Positions 52,869 to 63,660 of a DNA stretch of 64,000 nucleotides are shown piece after piece. The translations under genes and the position numbers were made by a program. Source of the stretch: Cordylochernes scorpioides (Eukaryota; Arthropoda; Arachnida; Pseudoscorpiones; Chernetidae). Where the stretch lies: positions 25,672,603-25,736,602 of the forward strand of contig CP092880.1 in the NCBI GenBank assembly GCA_030710605.1, in the 5' to 3' direction. Numbering within the stretch: position 1 is the stretch's first letter; each line of letters starts with the position of its first letter. The notes beneath the pieces are model-generated. The model saw nothing but the letters and a program-made list of their open reading frames with translations, did not search any database and was not told the origin of the DNA.

Positions 52869-53209
52869 CTTATGGATCGGAGATATGCTATAAATATTTA
52901 AATAAGAAAAGCTTCTTCCCTAACAGCATACCAAAATATTTCCGAGCAAACTTTCATAATTATCAATTCATTTCTAACCATAGAAATTTCAGAAACTTTT
53001 TAAAATGAATTAAAGCAGTGGAAGACTCGAGTTGTTTTTGTGGACATGAGGAACAAACCTCAATACATATTTTACTATATTGTCCTGTTTTTCAAGACTA
53101 CAGAATCGAAAATAATTTAATAATAACAGATTCAAATATTTTTATTTCCAGTAAAGCAATGTATATTAAATTTAATACCTTTTTTGTAGATATATTTCAA
53201 ATTAAATAG
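52869..53209 (+). pseudogene. R1-like LINE 3' fragment
   Basis: Plus strand: SIPKYFRANFHNYQFISNHR, then a stop (53008), CFCGHEEQTSIHILLYC (CCHC) and MYIKFNTFFVDIF. The same C-terminal segment as 41152-41571 (IPKYVKPNFY, GHGNFRSYL, CSCGAEEENPVHILTDC), from a related, older copy. Strongly 5'-truncated. Confidence 0.8.
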
Positions 53210-54100
53210 CAACTAATATATTTTAAGAAATTGATAATTTATATATTGCTTATTGTACATATTGCCAGACACTTCATTCTTTTGTACACAGTTCTTTTTC
53301 TCGTTTTTTTCCCTCTCTTTCTCGTTGTTAACATTCTACATATATATGTCTATATATATGTAAAGACAAATGTAAAGGAATGCATGTATGACAGCTTTAA
53401 ATTGGTATAAAATAAAAATGGATCAATCTGGATTAATACTTTTTTTAGCAAAGAAAAATTTCAAAGACTATTTTATCTTGTGGATAAAGGCATTGTGGTA
53501 CAAGCGAATAAATTCAGAAAATAGAAAAAAAATTGTTTTTATTTGAAAAAAAAATCATATTTTAAAGAAACCTATTAGGATTGTTTGCTTTAGGTCTAAA
53601 ACCCTATTTAGTGTGAATTCTAGCTGATGAATCTTCAAAGGTAATGAAATGTATCATATTTTTGAAGGGGTAAGTATTGTTTTGGGTTTTTGTGTGGTTA
53701 AGTTAAAAATAGGATTTATTTTTGGAAAATAATTATAAAATTATTTTGTTCAGCATATTGTTCATTGCTAGCCATTCTTTTTGTCTAACTTTCAGGCAAT
53801 TGTTTGCTATTGTTGTCTACAATAAAGAGCTTCATATATCTACATGCATCTCTATCACAGCAGTCACAATATCCTCTACTTCCCAGAAGTCCAATTCCTC
53901 CTCTACGTGGCGGGCGGGAGAAGCAGTACAAGTAAAGGACTGCCCTGTAGTACAAAGTCGTGAGCCCCAAGCCGCTCCGGTAACCTTGAACAGGGAACTC
54001 TGAAATATGGCTGACTAACAGGAGAATGGCACCCTCCCTTTCCATGGAGAAACAATATCCTCTTAGAAGAGAAAATTGCTATAAAGTATAAAATAATAAT
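53210..54100. other. No gene supported
   Basis: AT-rich, with a GC-richer patch at 53866-54050. A 93-codon ORF (53722-54003) begins with a hydrophobic stretch but its second half lies in the GC patch and looks like repeat-derived sequence; I do not call it. Confidence 0.4.
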
Positions 54101-54109
54101 ATAAACAGT

Positions 54110-54293
54110 ATCAATGCGTTTCTTTATTTGTGTAAAGTACAAGTTTACAGATCTTTATAATCCTTCTACAGGCATTGCTATAAGCTGAGAGAATGAGGAT
54201 TCCTTCAACTTATAGCTATGTCTGTAGAAGGATTATAAAGATCCGAAAGATTGTACACTGCACGAATAAAGAAACGCATTGCTACTGTTAATA
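54110..54293. mobile_element. Hairpin MITE, near-palindrome of about 185 bp
   Basis: Outer arms AACAGTATCAATGCGTTTCT and its complement at 54274-54290; inner arms 54151-54184 and 54209-54242 pair with two mismatches including 21 perfect bp (54151-54171 with 54222-54242) and a 24-nt loop. The outer arm recurs at 11608 and, head to head, at 58191-58250. The stem-loop has the size of a microRNA precursor. Confidence 0.75.
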
Positions 54294-54729
54294 TTCTTAC
54301 AATATTCTCTAACTTGGTTGATTCCACATTAAAAGAATTACTCATCATTTGAGACTATCCCCAATGTGACACAAATGTTGGTACCTTCATGAGATTGGAA
54401 GTTCTGTTCAGACAGGCAATGAGTTGTCAGTTGCAAGCCCTGATAATTAGGTGGAACATTTTCTAGGGATAATGGCATGTGCAAAAGGACATTCCAGTTT
54501 TGTGCTTTTTAAAATGTCTTTAACCTCTTTTGCAACATGTGGCATGAACTGGAAAACCACTTTGTCATCTGCTTTTATGTATTTTGATATCTGCCTGATC
54601 CATTCCTCGCCAACTACTGATCCCTACACATCTATCTCACAGACCATTCCATTCCACATTGGTGACCCATTATTTAAAAAGGAGCCAGTGCTGCCGTCCC
54701 ACCAGACCTACACTTTAAATTCATTTGAA

Positions 54730-55075
54730 ACTCCGCCTTTGTCGGTTCAAAGGCTGGTTGAAAAAGAAAGAGGGGGAGCAGTAACAAGCTCGCTAAAAAC
54801 CTGAGCTCTGCTGGCCCAGCTGATAGTACCCTGTAAGGGCTCCTGATCCAGGGATACAGGATGAGCAGCGTCTATGTTAGGAGCGACTGTACATGGTGAC
54901 TGTCCCTCATGTCAGAGACGGCCATTTCTTTGGAGCTAAGTCGGCCTGCCACTGTGTAGCGCTCTTGATAACAAAGGCAGATGCATTCTACTTCACTCAA
55001 TCATGATGGTTGTCAATTCTACAAGCTAGATCCCCTAATATGATTGAGGGAAAACAAGAAAGAAGAAGAGAAATG
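54730..55075 (+). repeat. SINE-like segment, copy 3
   Basis: As at 28055-28425, ending CTAATATGATTGAGGGAAAAC and an AAGAAGAGAAATG run. Confidence 0.5.
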
Positions 55076-56504
55076 CATTTAAAGAAATAATTAGATTCTC
55101 ATTTACTGTAGTCGCACCCTCCTTCATTGATGCCACAAATATTCTATTTTAAGATAATGAAAGCCCTCCAAATATATAGAGTGACATTTATTTACTCTTT
55201 TCCAAGGGAGTTAAAAATTTATATACCGCATGAATGCCAAGTTATAAATAAGGGACTCGGTGACATAGGAAGGGACCTTAAAGAAAGACAATTACCTAAA
55301 TGTTAACTAGACATGATGGGGGCTCCCGGTGATATCTAGATACATAACACAGAGGGGGTTAGATGTATACTATACTATCTCACACCGTCATGTATTGCTA
55401 CACCCCTGACCCCAACTTCCCAATTCCGACAGCTCGCTGTAGAGTTTCTATTGCCAACAAAGTAGAATGGAGTGGACTAGAGACTGAAAACAGCACTGTT
55501 GGACACTGACAACGCTGAAAGCCGGACTTACGTCTACACGCGACGCCTCCCATCGGAGTTTTGCGCCAGAGCCAACAGCCTAGTAATCAGTACCTAGTCC
55601 TAGGTCAGTGGAGCGAGCAAGCTATCGGAGGAGTGTTGAGTATCATTCCACGCTATGTGAATACACAGGGTTAAAGTAGTCGGGTCCCCACCCCCCTTCC
55701 AGCGTGGAAATGACCAATGACCAAAGCGGGATAGTCTAGGGCGGCTAATCGTCGCAGTGGCCACCACAGGGGTGTAAGCACTAAACCCCGACCCGCTGGC
55801 AATGTCCCAGTACTGTCTAGTCACTATCTAGATCCTGCAACAATGGCATTAGTAGAGCCAGATCTCAGGGAAGTCACACTGTGGGTCTCTCCATCTGGAA
55901 CATCTGTTACACACAGCAGCCTAGCATTCAGACTTTATGTTCAACAAATTGCTATTGTCACCGATTCCCTTTTTTATCCTTGACATTCAAGCGGTTTGTG
56001 AGTTTTTTATCTTACCATATTCTTGCTAATTTGAATTAGAAAAGTTTAAAGTTCACAATAAGAGCTTTCAACTAAGACAAAGAGCTAAAGACATCTTTGT
56101 TGTTACCAACCAATTAATAGAGCAGCTCTAACAGCGCCACAAGACACCAAATTCATCAAAGAACCCTGAAATCTAAAACCTCTAGATTCGATCTGCATTC
56201 CTTCAAGGTATATATGAAACTATGTCAGGGATATCGTTAAAAACATGTAAAATGGTTTCTAATATATTTGTGGATGATACCACTATTATTCATTCAAAGG
56301 TAACTGTATAGACACAAGATAATAAGACCAAATCCAAATAAGTAGTGTGTGGCGTTTTGGTAACAACATTACTATCTTGATGATAACTCATGTGATAGTT
56401 AGATCTATTTATAACAGAATTAGGTGGAATTTACTTTTGAAAAGGTTTACTTTTGATAATTAAGATTGGGTTAAGAGTGTGTATATATATAGCTCAACTC
56501 TAGC

Positions 56505-56900
56505 CTTTTCTTCTTCTTTCTTATCTCCACTCAATCATGTTAGAGTATCAAGCTTGTAGAGCTTATTGATGGTGTCTGCTGGGGATGAGTAGGGCTCATC
56601 AATGGATGAATCAATACACTAAATAATTTGTTTTGGGGTTACAGCTTGAGAGTTGAACTTAGTACATAGTGAGAAAACCTTGCAACCATTCTGGAAAGTC
56701 ATTGTCCTTAGATGACTAGACTTAAGTCGGGAAATCAAAGACTGTTGTTCTCTTGGAAGGACAGAATTGATGCTTGTACCTCCTGTCGCCTAATGTTGAA
56801 TCTTGTCAATCCAAACAATCAGTCCACATCATGTTTTACCTTCAAGCTGTACATGACCTTGTTGAGATAGAAGGGGAATCAACGACAACTATGTCCAGCT
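56505..56900 (-). pseudogene. LINE-A 3' end, antisense copy in LR-B
   Basis: Equivalent of 30303-30700: GAGTATCAAGCTTGTAGAGC, GGTGTCTGCTGGGGATGAGT, GGAAAGTCATTGTCC, GACTAGACTTAAGTC. Confidence 0.75.
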
Positions 56901-57799
56901 GATAAAATGATTGTGGTGTCTTCATCAGTACATAGGTAACACCTGAGATTGATACTAGAGTATTGGCTCAGTTTATTATTATTATTATCATTATTTTATT
57001 AATCAAACAGGCGCGATATTGAAAAATTTGCGTCTATTACAGAGGAAACGAACAAAACAACAAACAAATTAGAATTACTTTGTATGTTTGTCTTTTTTTT
57101 CTCCTTGACCTTCATCCTTGTATATAGCCAATTTGTTATGATTTAAAGAAATGAATTGACGCAAATATCCCTAAGTTTGGAATATCGCGTTATAGGATGT
57201 TAATAAAGTTAATTAAACAAATTAGAACTTATAATTAAATATTTACAAAAACACATGTTATATATTTATAAATGTATGTAATTCTGCTGTCCTCAAAGCT
57301 TATGTCCATAGATAATCTAAAATACCCATTCCAAGAGACTCTCATCTGTATTACTATAAAAGGAAGATCGAAAAAGGCAATATAACAGCGGTATGGTAGA
57401 TTAAACTGGTAAAACCGCAGGAATGGTTCACCATTGATGAGCCAGGCCCTGTCATTAATTTTTCCATTACAGCAGAAATTATTACATTTTTAAAAATAAT
57501 CATACACATCTATAATAGTTTTGAATTTTAAAAACACATGTAATTTTCGACAAAGTTCATAAAATGTATATAGATAAAGTGGTAGATGTAAGAGAGTTAA
57601 ATGATTTAGATCAGGGAACAATCGATGTCTCACTTCTGTAAAGTTGAGTATGGTTTAGTTGAGATGTCTTCTGTGTGGATATATCTGATATAAAATCCTA
57701 CCTGATTTCTTCAACATCATTGATTTAAACTTGCATTGAAGTTTATTATTTTTACTTGTAAATTCTTGTTGGGATCTTATATGCATATAATAATCTGGC

Positions 57800-57945
57800 G
57801 TTTATTGATTTATCAAAAAATGGGTTGGCCAAATATCAGGGAACAGGTTAAATTGTTTCACTAGATGGTGTTTTGCCATCTAAAAAGCACATGGGCTTGT
57901 GGTCAGGATATGCCTTCATTATTTTTAATATCAACACCTGACCTT
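57800..57945. mobile_element. Foldback/MITE fragment in LR-B
   Basis: GGGTTGGCCAAATATCAGGG, CACTAGATGG and AAAAAGCACATG, shared with 31573-31730 (LR-A) and 63661-63982. Present in both LR copies, so inserted before LR duplicated. Confidence 0.6.
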
Positions 57946-58190
57946 TTTTTTCTATTGTATTTTCATATAATATTCTATTAAGCTTCTTGCTGAATTTTTT
58001 GAGATTCCAACCTGAGATATCTTAATTCTTCTTATCACCGTTATAGATTAGATCAAGATCATCAGAACTATACAGGTTCCATATTTGTTGTATGGATAGT
58101 TTCTGTTACCCTTGGTACTTAATTCTTCCACGTTTTCTTTTAAATATTTCCATGTAAATAGACAAATGAATTGCTATAAATTTATTAAAT

Positions 58191-58250
58191 AAAACAAACG
58201 ATAGCATTGCGTCTCTTTATATAAAGAGACGCAATGCTATCGTTTGTTTT
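58191..58250. repeat. Perfect 60-bp palindrome
   Basis: Two 30-bp arms with no spacer, centre between 58220 and 58221. Arm: AAAACAAACGATAGCATTGC followed by GTCTCTTTAT. It lies in a segment absent from LR-A (31925-31945) and flanked by AATATTTCCATGTA on both sides (about 58144-58157 and 58257-58270), so it arrived as an insertion with a 14-bp duplication. Confidence 0.85.
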
Positions 58251-58984
58251 TATTTAATATTTCCATGTATTTTAGATTTTTGTCGTGAAGATTCTGACCT
58301 TCGAAATATGTAAATTTCAACAAAATGTCACAGATAATCTCATAGTTTATCAATGGTTTCTTCTTTTCAAAACTTGGGGTACTTTTAATAAATAATTCGT
58401 TTGTACTAAAAATACAAATTTTTAACTCTAATAATTCGATTAGACAAATTTTAAAATATATTTCGAGAGAAAAAAAATATAAATATGATTAATAGAGCGA
58501 AATTGTATATTTTCTTTACTAACTAAAAGCTACCATTGTTGTTATACCAAACCTATGAAATTTTCAAAAATAAAGGCATGGCTAAAAATGGTCTCAAATA
58601 TCTCCATATTATTTACACATGTATATTAAGAATTTTTCTATTTCAGGAATGTCATTTTCCTCTAGGATTGCACTACATTAGTGGTCACTTTTAAAGATAT
58701 CAATCAAATCTAGTTCTTAAGATCTTCGGTATTTTTCAATATTATAAATATAAAATTATCTGATTAATTTACATGGCATGATATCAAATCTATGAAGGAA
58801 TTAATTTTCCATGATATTTTGTCAAGGCGAATACAAATTTTACTGCAATTGACTTTTACGTTGATATAGGTATGCCTATGTCTTATGAGTGACATTGCTG
58901 ACAGTGTTGGAGGAAAAGCCCCAGGGTAAGATATCGAGGGGAAGGAAATGACAGGGACACACAAACGATCTTAAACAATCAACT

Positions 58985-59192
58985 AGACGACACGAGGAGA
59001 TGAAGAGGATGGCGGAAGAAGTATGGAGAGACCAATGTGGTCTACCCTTAGTAAGGAAGGCACTGACGGAGGGAGATATAGAGAGACCATGTGGCCCACC
59101 CTCAGTAGAGGAAGGCATTGAAAGAGGGAGATATGGAGAGACCAATGTGGCCCACCCAAGTAGAGGAATGCACTGAAGGAGGGAGATATATA
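58985..59192. repeat. 55-bp satellite, about four units
   Basis: Same unit as 32699-33130. Truncated by the LTR at 59193. Confidence 0.8.
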
Positions 59193-59772
59193 TGTGGTAA
59201 TTTAAGAATCATAAACACCTGTGTAAATACTCACCACCTCTTCTTACACCCCTACTCTAATATGGACTTTTAATCAATGTACCCAATCCTCCTTTAATCA
59301 ATTTAACTTTGTATGTATCGTTTTTTTATGTGTTCAATTAAATAAAGAGGTACATCTAGAGAGAGGGAACGTATAACCCAAAATTAACTCACCAAAACCG
59401 AAACATGAGGTCAATCGCCCCGACAAGCGGCATCAGACGTCCGATGACGTCAGGGCTTACCCCGCAAACATGAAGTCAACCGTCGCGTCAACGCGGCGCC
59501 AGACGTCCGGTGACGTAACACTTGAGCATATAAAAAGGGCTTGCCCCGCAGTCAGTCAGTCAGTTCAGTAGATGCAAGATAGCGGACTCCAGCAGCAGGC
59601 AGATCGTTAGTAAGTGGCCGCCGGCCGCAACTTGGACTCTACGTTCCCTCTCTCTGATGCCTCGGTTTCTCCTGTGATTCGTCTTTGTGTGCTTTACCAC
59701 TCACCACCATCACGACTGCGCAATCATCATCTTTCCCCACGACTCAATACAACAGACCACCGAAATACCACA
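59193..59772. repeat. LTR copy 1 of a tandem pair
   Basis: 580 bp with TGTGGTA / TACCACA inverted termini. A TATA box TATAAAAA at 59529-59536 is followed 20 bp on by CAGTCAGTCAGTCAGTTCAG, an initiator-like region. TGACGTCA at 59451-59458 and TGACGTAA at 59512-59519 are CRE-like. AATAAA lies at about 59341. Confidence 0.75.
59529..59536 (+). promoter_or_regulatory. LTR TATA box
   Basis: TATAAAAA in GC-richer context, conserved in LTR copy 2 at 60116-60123. Confidence 0.6.
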
Positions 59773-59782
59773 GCTATATATA

Positions 59783-60365
59783 TGTGGTAATTTAAGAATC
59801 ATAAACACCTGTGTAAATACTCACCACCTCTTCTTACACCCCCTACTCTAATATGGACTTTTAATCATTGTACCCAATCTTCCTTTAATCAATTTAACTT
59901 TGTATGTATCGTTTTTGTGTGTTCAATTAAATAAAGAGGTACATCTAGAGAGGGAACGTAGAAACCAAAATTAACTCACCAAAACCGAAACATGAGGTCA
60001 ACTGTCGCGACAAGCGGCGCCAGGCGTCCGATGACGTCAGGGCTTACCCTGCAAACACGAGGTCAACCGTCGCGTCAACGCGGCGCCAGACGTCCGGAGA
60101 CGTAACACCTGAGCATATAAAAAGGGCTTGCCCCGCGGTCAAAGTAGTCAGTCAGTTCAGCCGATGCCAGATAGCGGACAGGAGCAGCAGGCAGATCGTT
60201 AGTGGATGGCCCGCCGGCCGCAACTTGGACTCTGCGTTCCCTCTCTCTGATGCCTCGGATTCCCTTGTGATTCGTCTTTGTGTGCTTTGCCACTCACCAC
60301 CATCACGACTGCGCAATCATCATCTTTCCCCACGACTCAATACAACAGACCACCGAAATACCACA
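59783..60365. repeat. LTR copy 2 of a tandem pair
   Basis: 583 bp, more than 90 percent like copy 1 by eye, 10 bp after it (GCTATATATA). Followed by GCTAAAGAGGAAAGTCAACAG, which resembles the leader after the 62190 LTR and may be the internal start of the lost element. Confidence 0.75.
60116..60123 (+). promoter_or_regulatory. LTR TATA box
   Basis: TATAAAAA, same position within the LTR as at 59529-59536. Confidence 0.6.
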
Positions 60366-60552
60366 GCTAAAGAGGAAAGTCAACAGGATTCAACATATAT
60401 CATTATTTGAAAACGCTTATTTTAAATCATATATATTATTTTCAAATATTTCGTATGGCGACACGCCAAACTTCTTCGGGGAACAAGATCGTTTTGAGAT
60501 GCTTGCGTATCTATTCACGAGTATGTACAACTGCTGTAAAATATTCAAATAT

Positions 60553-61068
60553 ATACTAGCGGATGTACCCGGCTTCGCCCGGGTTTTACACGAGTAAAGA
60601 TTTGCCTAACGAACATTTGTTAAAACAATTCTCTATAAACTTATAAAAAATAATAATAGATATATTTTGATAATTTGAAACTCGTAAATTTAAATCTCTC
60701 GATAAAGTGAACATTTTTTGCCGGTCCCTTGAAAAATACTCGATAACTAACTTTGACTTGTGCGCAATTAATAGGTAGAAAATCTTACTTTTGATAAATA
60801 ATCTTTAAGATAATAAACTTAGTGATAATAAAACTTATAGATAAAAAAACTTGTTATCATCGTCGCAATGGGGCGCTGCTTCGAGTTAAATCTACAAATC
60901 TGCAAATAACTCTAAGGATATTCAAGATATTCAATAAATTATTTTTCAAACACCTTCCCAGTACTATACTAAATGACTTCCCAAAGTTTCATGGCGTTCC
61001 AATGAGTGGTTTGGTCAGTCATAAAGGACAGACACACACACATACATACATTCATTTATATATATATA
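60553..61068. repeat. Dispersed repeat with GC hairpin head
   Basis: Begins ACTAGCGGATGTACCCGG and a hairpin ACCCGG-CTTCGC-CCGGGT, ends in GGTCAGTCATAAAGGACAGA, a CA/CATA run and TATATATATAG. This head and tail recall common non-autonomous repeats of arthropod genomes, but I cannot name the class. Confidence 0.45.
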
Positions 61069-61082
61069 GCTAAAATAATAAT

Positions 61083-61379
61083 ATGAAATATAATTTTAAA
61101 AATCGAACCTCGTTTTACGGAATCCCATGCCGATCATTCCCGGCAACATACATAGGAGAGACAGATAAAACTCTAGAAGAAAGAACCAATCAACACCGGA
61201 TAGCCCTTCAAAATTACAGCCCTCTTTCCCTCTTAGTAGACCACCCACTGAAACAGGATCACCTACCAAATTTAGACTCAACTGAAATAGTATATCGAAA
61301 TATCAAGGACAAACATTCAAGACTTTTTCTAGAAAGCTGGACCTCAATAGAAGATAAAAAAGTATCAACCGAAAGATAG
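61083..61379 (+). pseudogene. Penelope-like element GIY-YIG endonuclease remnant
   Basis: 98 codons: YGIPCRSFPATYIGETDKTL, ERTNQHRIAL, LLVDHPLKQDHLPNLDSTEI, RLFLESWTSI. This is the GIY-YIG fold of Penelope-like elements (family: YxIPCxxCxxxYIGETxRxLxxRxxEH). The N-terminal RT is absent and the second zinc-type cysteine reads Phe. A short conserved tail follows the stop. Confidence 0.75.
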
Positions 61380-61505
61380 ACATCCCTCAACTATACTTGC
61401 AATTTAAAACCATATAGCCCATTCACTATACATATATATATAACAATTTACTGATATCCAATTCTTAGATTTTAAATTTCTATATTTATTTGTTCTTTAT
61501 ATATA

Positions 61506-62190
61506 TGGTAATTTAAACCAACAACCCTATATTGTATAATACTTATAACAAGATTGTCATGTTGTATATAGAAACACATCTATAAATAATTATACGCATG
61601 ATTGACATTGTGTCATTGCATCACCATATGTAATGTACTTTGTACAAACTTAGGATGAATAAATAAAACTATGTAATAGATTGAGAGCTGAGCTAAGCAA
61701 GAGATCGAGAGAGAAATAGAAAACAACCCTAAAGGAATTTGGCAGCCCATTGCCATCAAGGTCAAAGGGTGCAGAATGCCGCAGACGTTCAAAGTCCAAA
61801 TTCTCACATCTCTCCCCCCCCCCCTCGGGAATGGTATATAAAAACCTCGGTTTTAGCCCAACGTAGTCAGTCACTTCACCGTCGGCGTGTGCCCTTGTTG
61901 GTTGCAGCCAGGTCCACCTTCATCGACCATGTAAAACAGTAAGAAACCTTCTTTCTCCATCTTGCTCTTAGCTCGACTTTTATCTGTTCATGGAACTTGC
62001 CTACTACAACTGTGTCTCTTCGTTTTTGTGTGTGTGGACATTCCCAAGCTTTCCACTCTGCCTCGACCACGACTGCCTGTACTCTGTGAGAACTGTTAAA
62101 GGTCCTACAAGGTGCAGAGAGGTACTGGAAAACTCTCCAAGCCCTGACTGTCCCTCTCGGTTACTACAGGTTTGACCCTCGGTTACCACA
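61506..62190 (+). repeat. LTR-like segment with TATA box
   Basis: Starts TGGTAATTTAAACC, ends GGTTACCACA, the same terminal style as 59193-59772. AATAAA near 61661; TATATAAAAA at 61835-61844; GTAGTCAGTCACTTCACCG after it. Followed by GCTTATAGCGAGAGTCGACA. A C11 run is at about 61814-61824. Confidence 0.55.
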
Positions 62191-62484
62191 GCTTATAGCG
62201 AGAGTCGACAGGATCCCTCATCACAGATAAGTCGACTGGACCTTACCACAGAAGAGCCGACAGGATGACCACAACGAAGGAGACCACAACGAAGAAGGTA
62301 AGAAGCCTGTCCAGATAGAAGCGACAAAGAGCAAAGATGGAGGAACCAACCTGCCAGTCCAAAGAAACGACCAAGCAATCTTCCTCCCAACGACACAGCC
62401 GAAAATCCCACAAAATAAGCCGGTGAGAAGTTTCCCACCTGCGGCCTTACAACGCAACCATCTTTCAGTTGACATGCCGCCGTC
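62191..62484 (+). other. LTR-element leader and possible gag start
   Basis: A leader with three GTCGACAGGAT/GTCGACTGGAC/GCCGACAGGAT variants, like 35993-36030 (minus). Short frames rich in Thr/Lys/Gln/Pro lead to the gap (VRSFPPAALQRNHLSVDMPP). No recognisable domain. Confidence 0.4.
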
Positions 62485-62584
62485 NNNNNNNNNNNNNNNN
62501 NNNNNNNNNNNNNNNNNNNNNNNNNNNNNNNNNNNNNNNNNNNNNNNNNNNNNNNNNNNNNNNNNNNNNNNNNNNNNNNNNNNN
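62485..62584. other. Assembly gap, 100 N
   Basis: A 100-N placeholder joining a leader-like region to the C-terminus of an unrelated LINE ORF2; the true missing length is unknown. Confidence 0.99.
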
Positions 62585-63213
62585 TTTCTGCCGGCGTCTG
62601 GTGGCGGGAAACGCGGATAGCTTGCATCAGGAGAGGAGCCTGGAGGAAGCCGTGGTGCTGCGCGGGACGGCTATGCCGTTCTTGCGCATCAGCACACGCA
62701 CTGCGCGTCGCATGTTGGAGCATCCCCGCCTGGCCGCCGTTCCCATCTTGCGGTATCTCCGGCGCTGGGCGCCTGTCGCCGACGTGTCCTCCACCAGCCT
62801 GGCGTTTTCATCTCTCCGTCGTTGCTCTTTCTGGGGTCATGCAGCGGACATCACTCTGCAGCTGGCCCTGCACGCACTGCCTCATCCGGGGCACCCGGCG
62901 TCAAGTCAGCCTGTCTGCATCACCTGCGGCTCCAGCGACTTGTCGTTGGCACACCGCTACTGGTCCTGCAGTGCCGTCCGCCCTTTCATCCGAGAGGTGT
63001 TCTCCATCATCGGGCGGCCGCCGTACCTGCATTCCTGGATCTTCGCGGTGGACCTCGAGGACCATGCCATCACCATCTCCTCAGCGGCGAAGCAAGCAAT
63101 ATACGTTTTCTTCATAGATCGCGAAATACGTGGTATCGCTGGAGACCCGCTGGCGATCTTCCACCAAGCTCTGCAGCGGTGGCTTAGGCGGCATGTACAA
63201 TGTCAATGTACAT
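62585..63213 (+). pseudogene. LINE ORF2 C-terminus, zinc motif
   Basis: 209 codons open from the gap to a TAA at 63211: MPFLRISTRTARRMLEHPRL, LAFSSLRRCSFWGHAADITL, CITCGSSDLSLAHRYWSC (C-X2-C-X8-H-X4-C) and RPFIREVFSIIGRPPYLHSW. It is the 3' end of the ORF2 of a zinc-knuckle ORF1 LINE family, with GC content far above its surroundings. The following 120 bp end with AGATGTCAATAAA and TTAATTGTCAATTGTC, the tail of LINE X. Confidence 0.75.
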
Positions 63214-63334
63214 AACATATTGTTTTTATAAATTTTTCATTTTTTTTTCATGTTAATTTCTCATAATTAGTGCGGACTGTGCACTTTCCTGTATTGACAA
63301 GATGTCAATAAAATATGTTAATTGTCAATTGTCT

Positions 63335-63655
63335 CCATATCTCCCTCCTTCAATGCCTTCCTCTACTAAGGATGGGCTACATGGTCTCTCCATATCTCTC
63401 TCCTTCAATGACTTTCTCTACAAAGGATTACCACATGGTCTCTCCATATCTCTCTCCTTCAATGCCTTTCTCTACTGAGGGTGGGCCACATGGTCTATCC
63501 ATACTTCCTCCGCCATCCTCTTCATCTCCTCGTGCCATCCAGTTCATTGTTTTAGATCGTCTGTGTATCCCGGTTGTCTCCTTCCTCTCGATCTTTACCC
63601 CTGGAGCTTTCCCTCCAACACTGCCAGCAACGTCTCCAATAAACTATAGGCATAA
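63335..63655 (+). repeat. 55-bp satellite (inverted) plus unique body
   Basis: Three to four 55-bp units on the opposite strand to the other arrays, then CTCCGCCATCCTCTTCATCT, GATCGTCTGTGTATCCC, CACTGCCAGCAACGTCTC and an AATAAAC end. The same order, inverted, as 32555-33130 and 58890-59190. The array directly follows the LINE tail. Confidence 0.75.
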
Positions 63656-63660
63656 CTAAA

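Larger units (their letters stand above)
54245..59192. repeat. LR repeat copy B
   Basis: Same order as LR-A (11585-11863 plus 27834-33130) without the LINE X insertion and without the two MITEs at 29.6 and 30.1 kb. It therefore serves as the empty-site reference for the first nest. No conserved ORF. Confidence 0.75.

Noticed and set aside
53722..54003. Secreted small protein with hydrophobic start
   Set aside because: The hydrophobic part is AT-rich chance sequence and the rest a GC-rich repeat-like patch; no cleavage site or family.
62193..62723. 176-codon minus-strand ORF across a gap
   Set aside because: Translated through 100 N; antisense to an LTR leader and a LINE ORF2.
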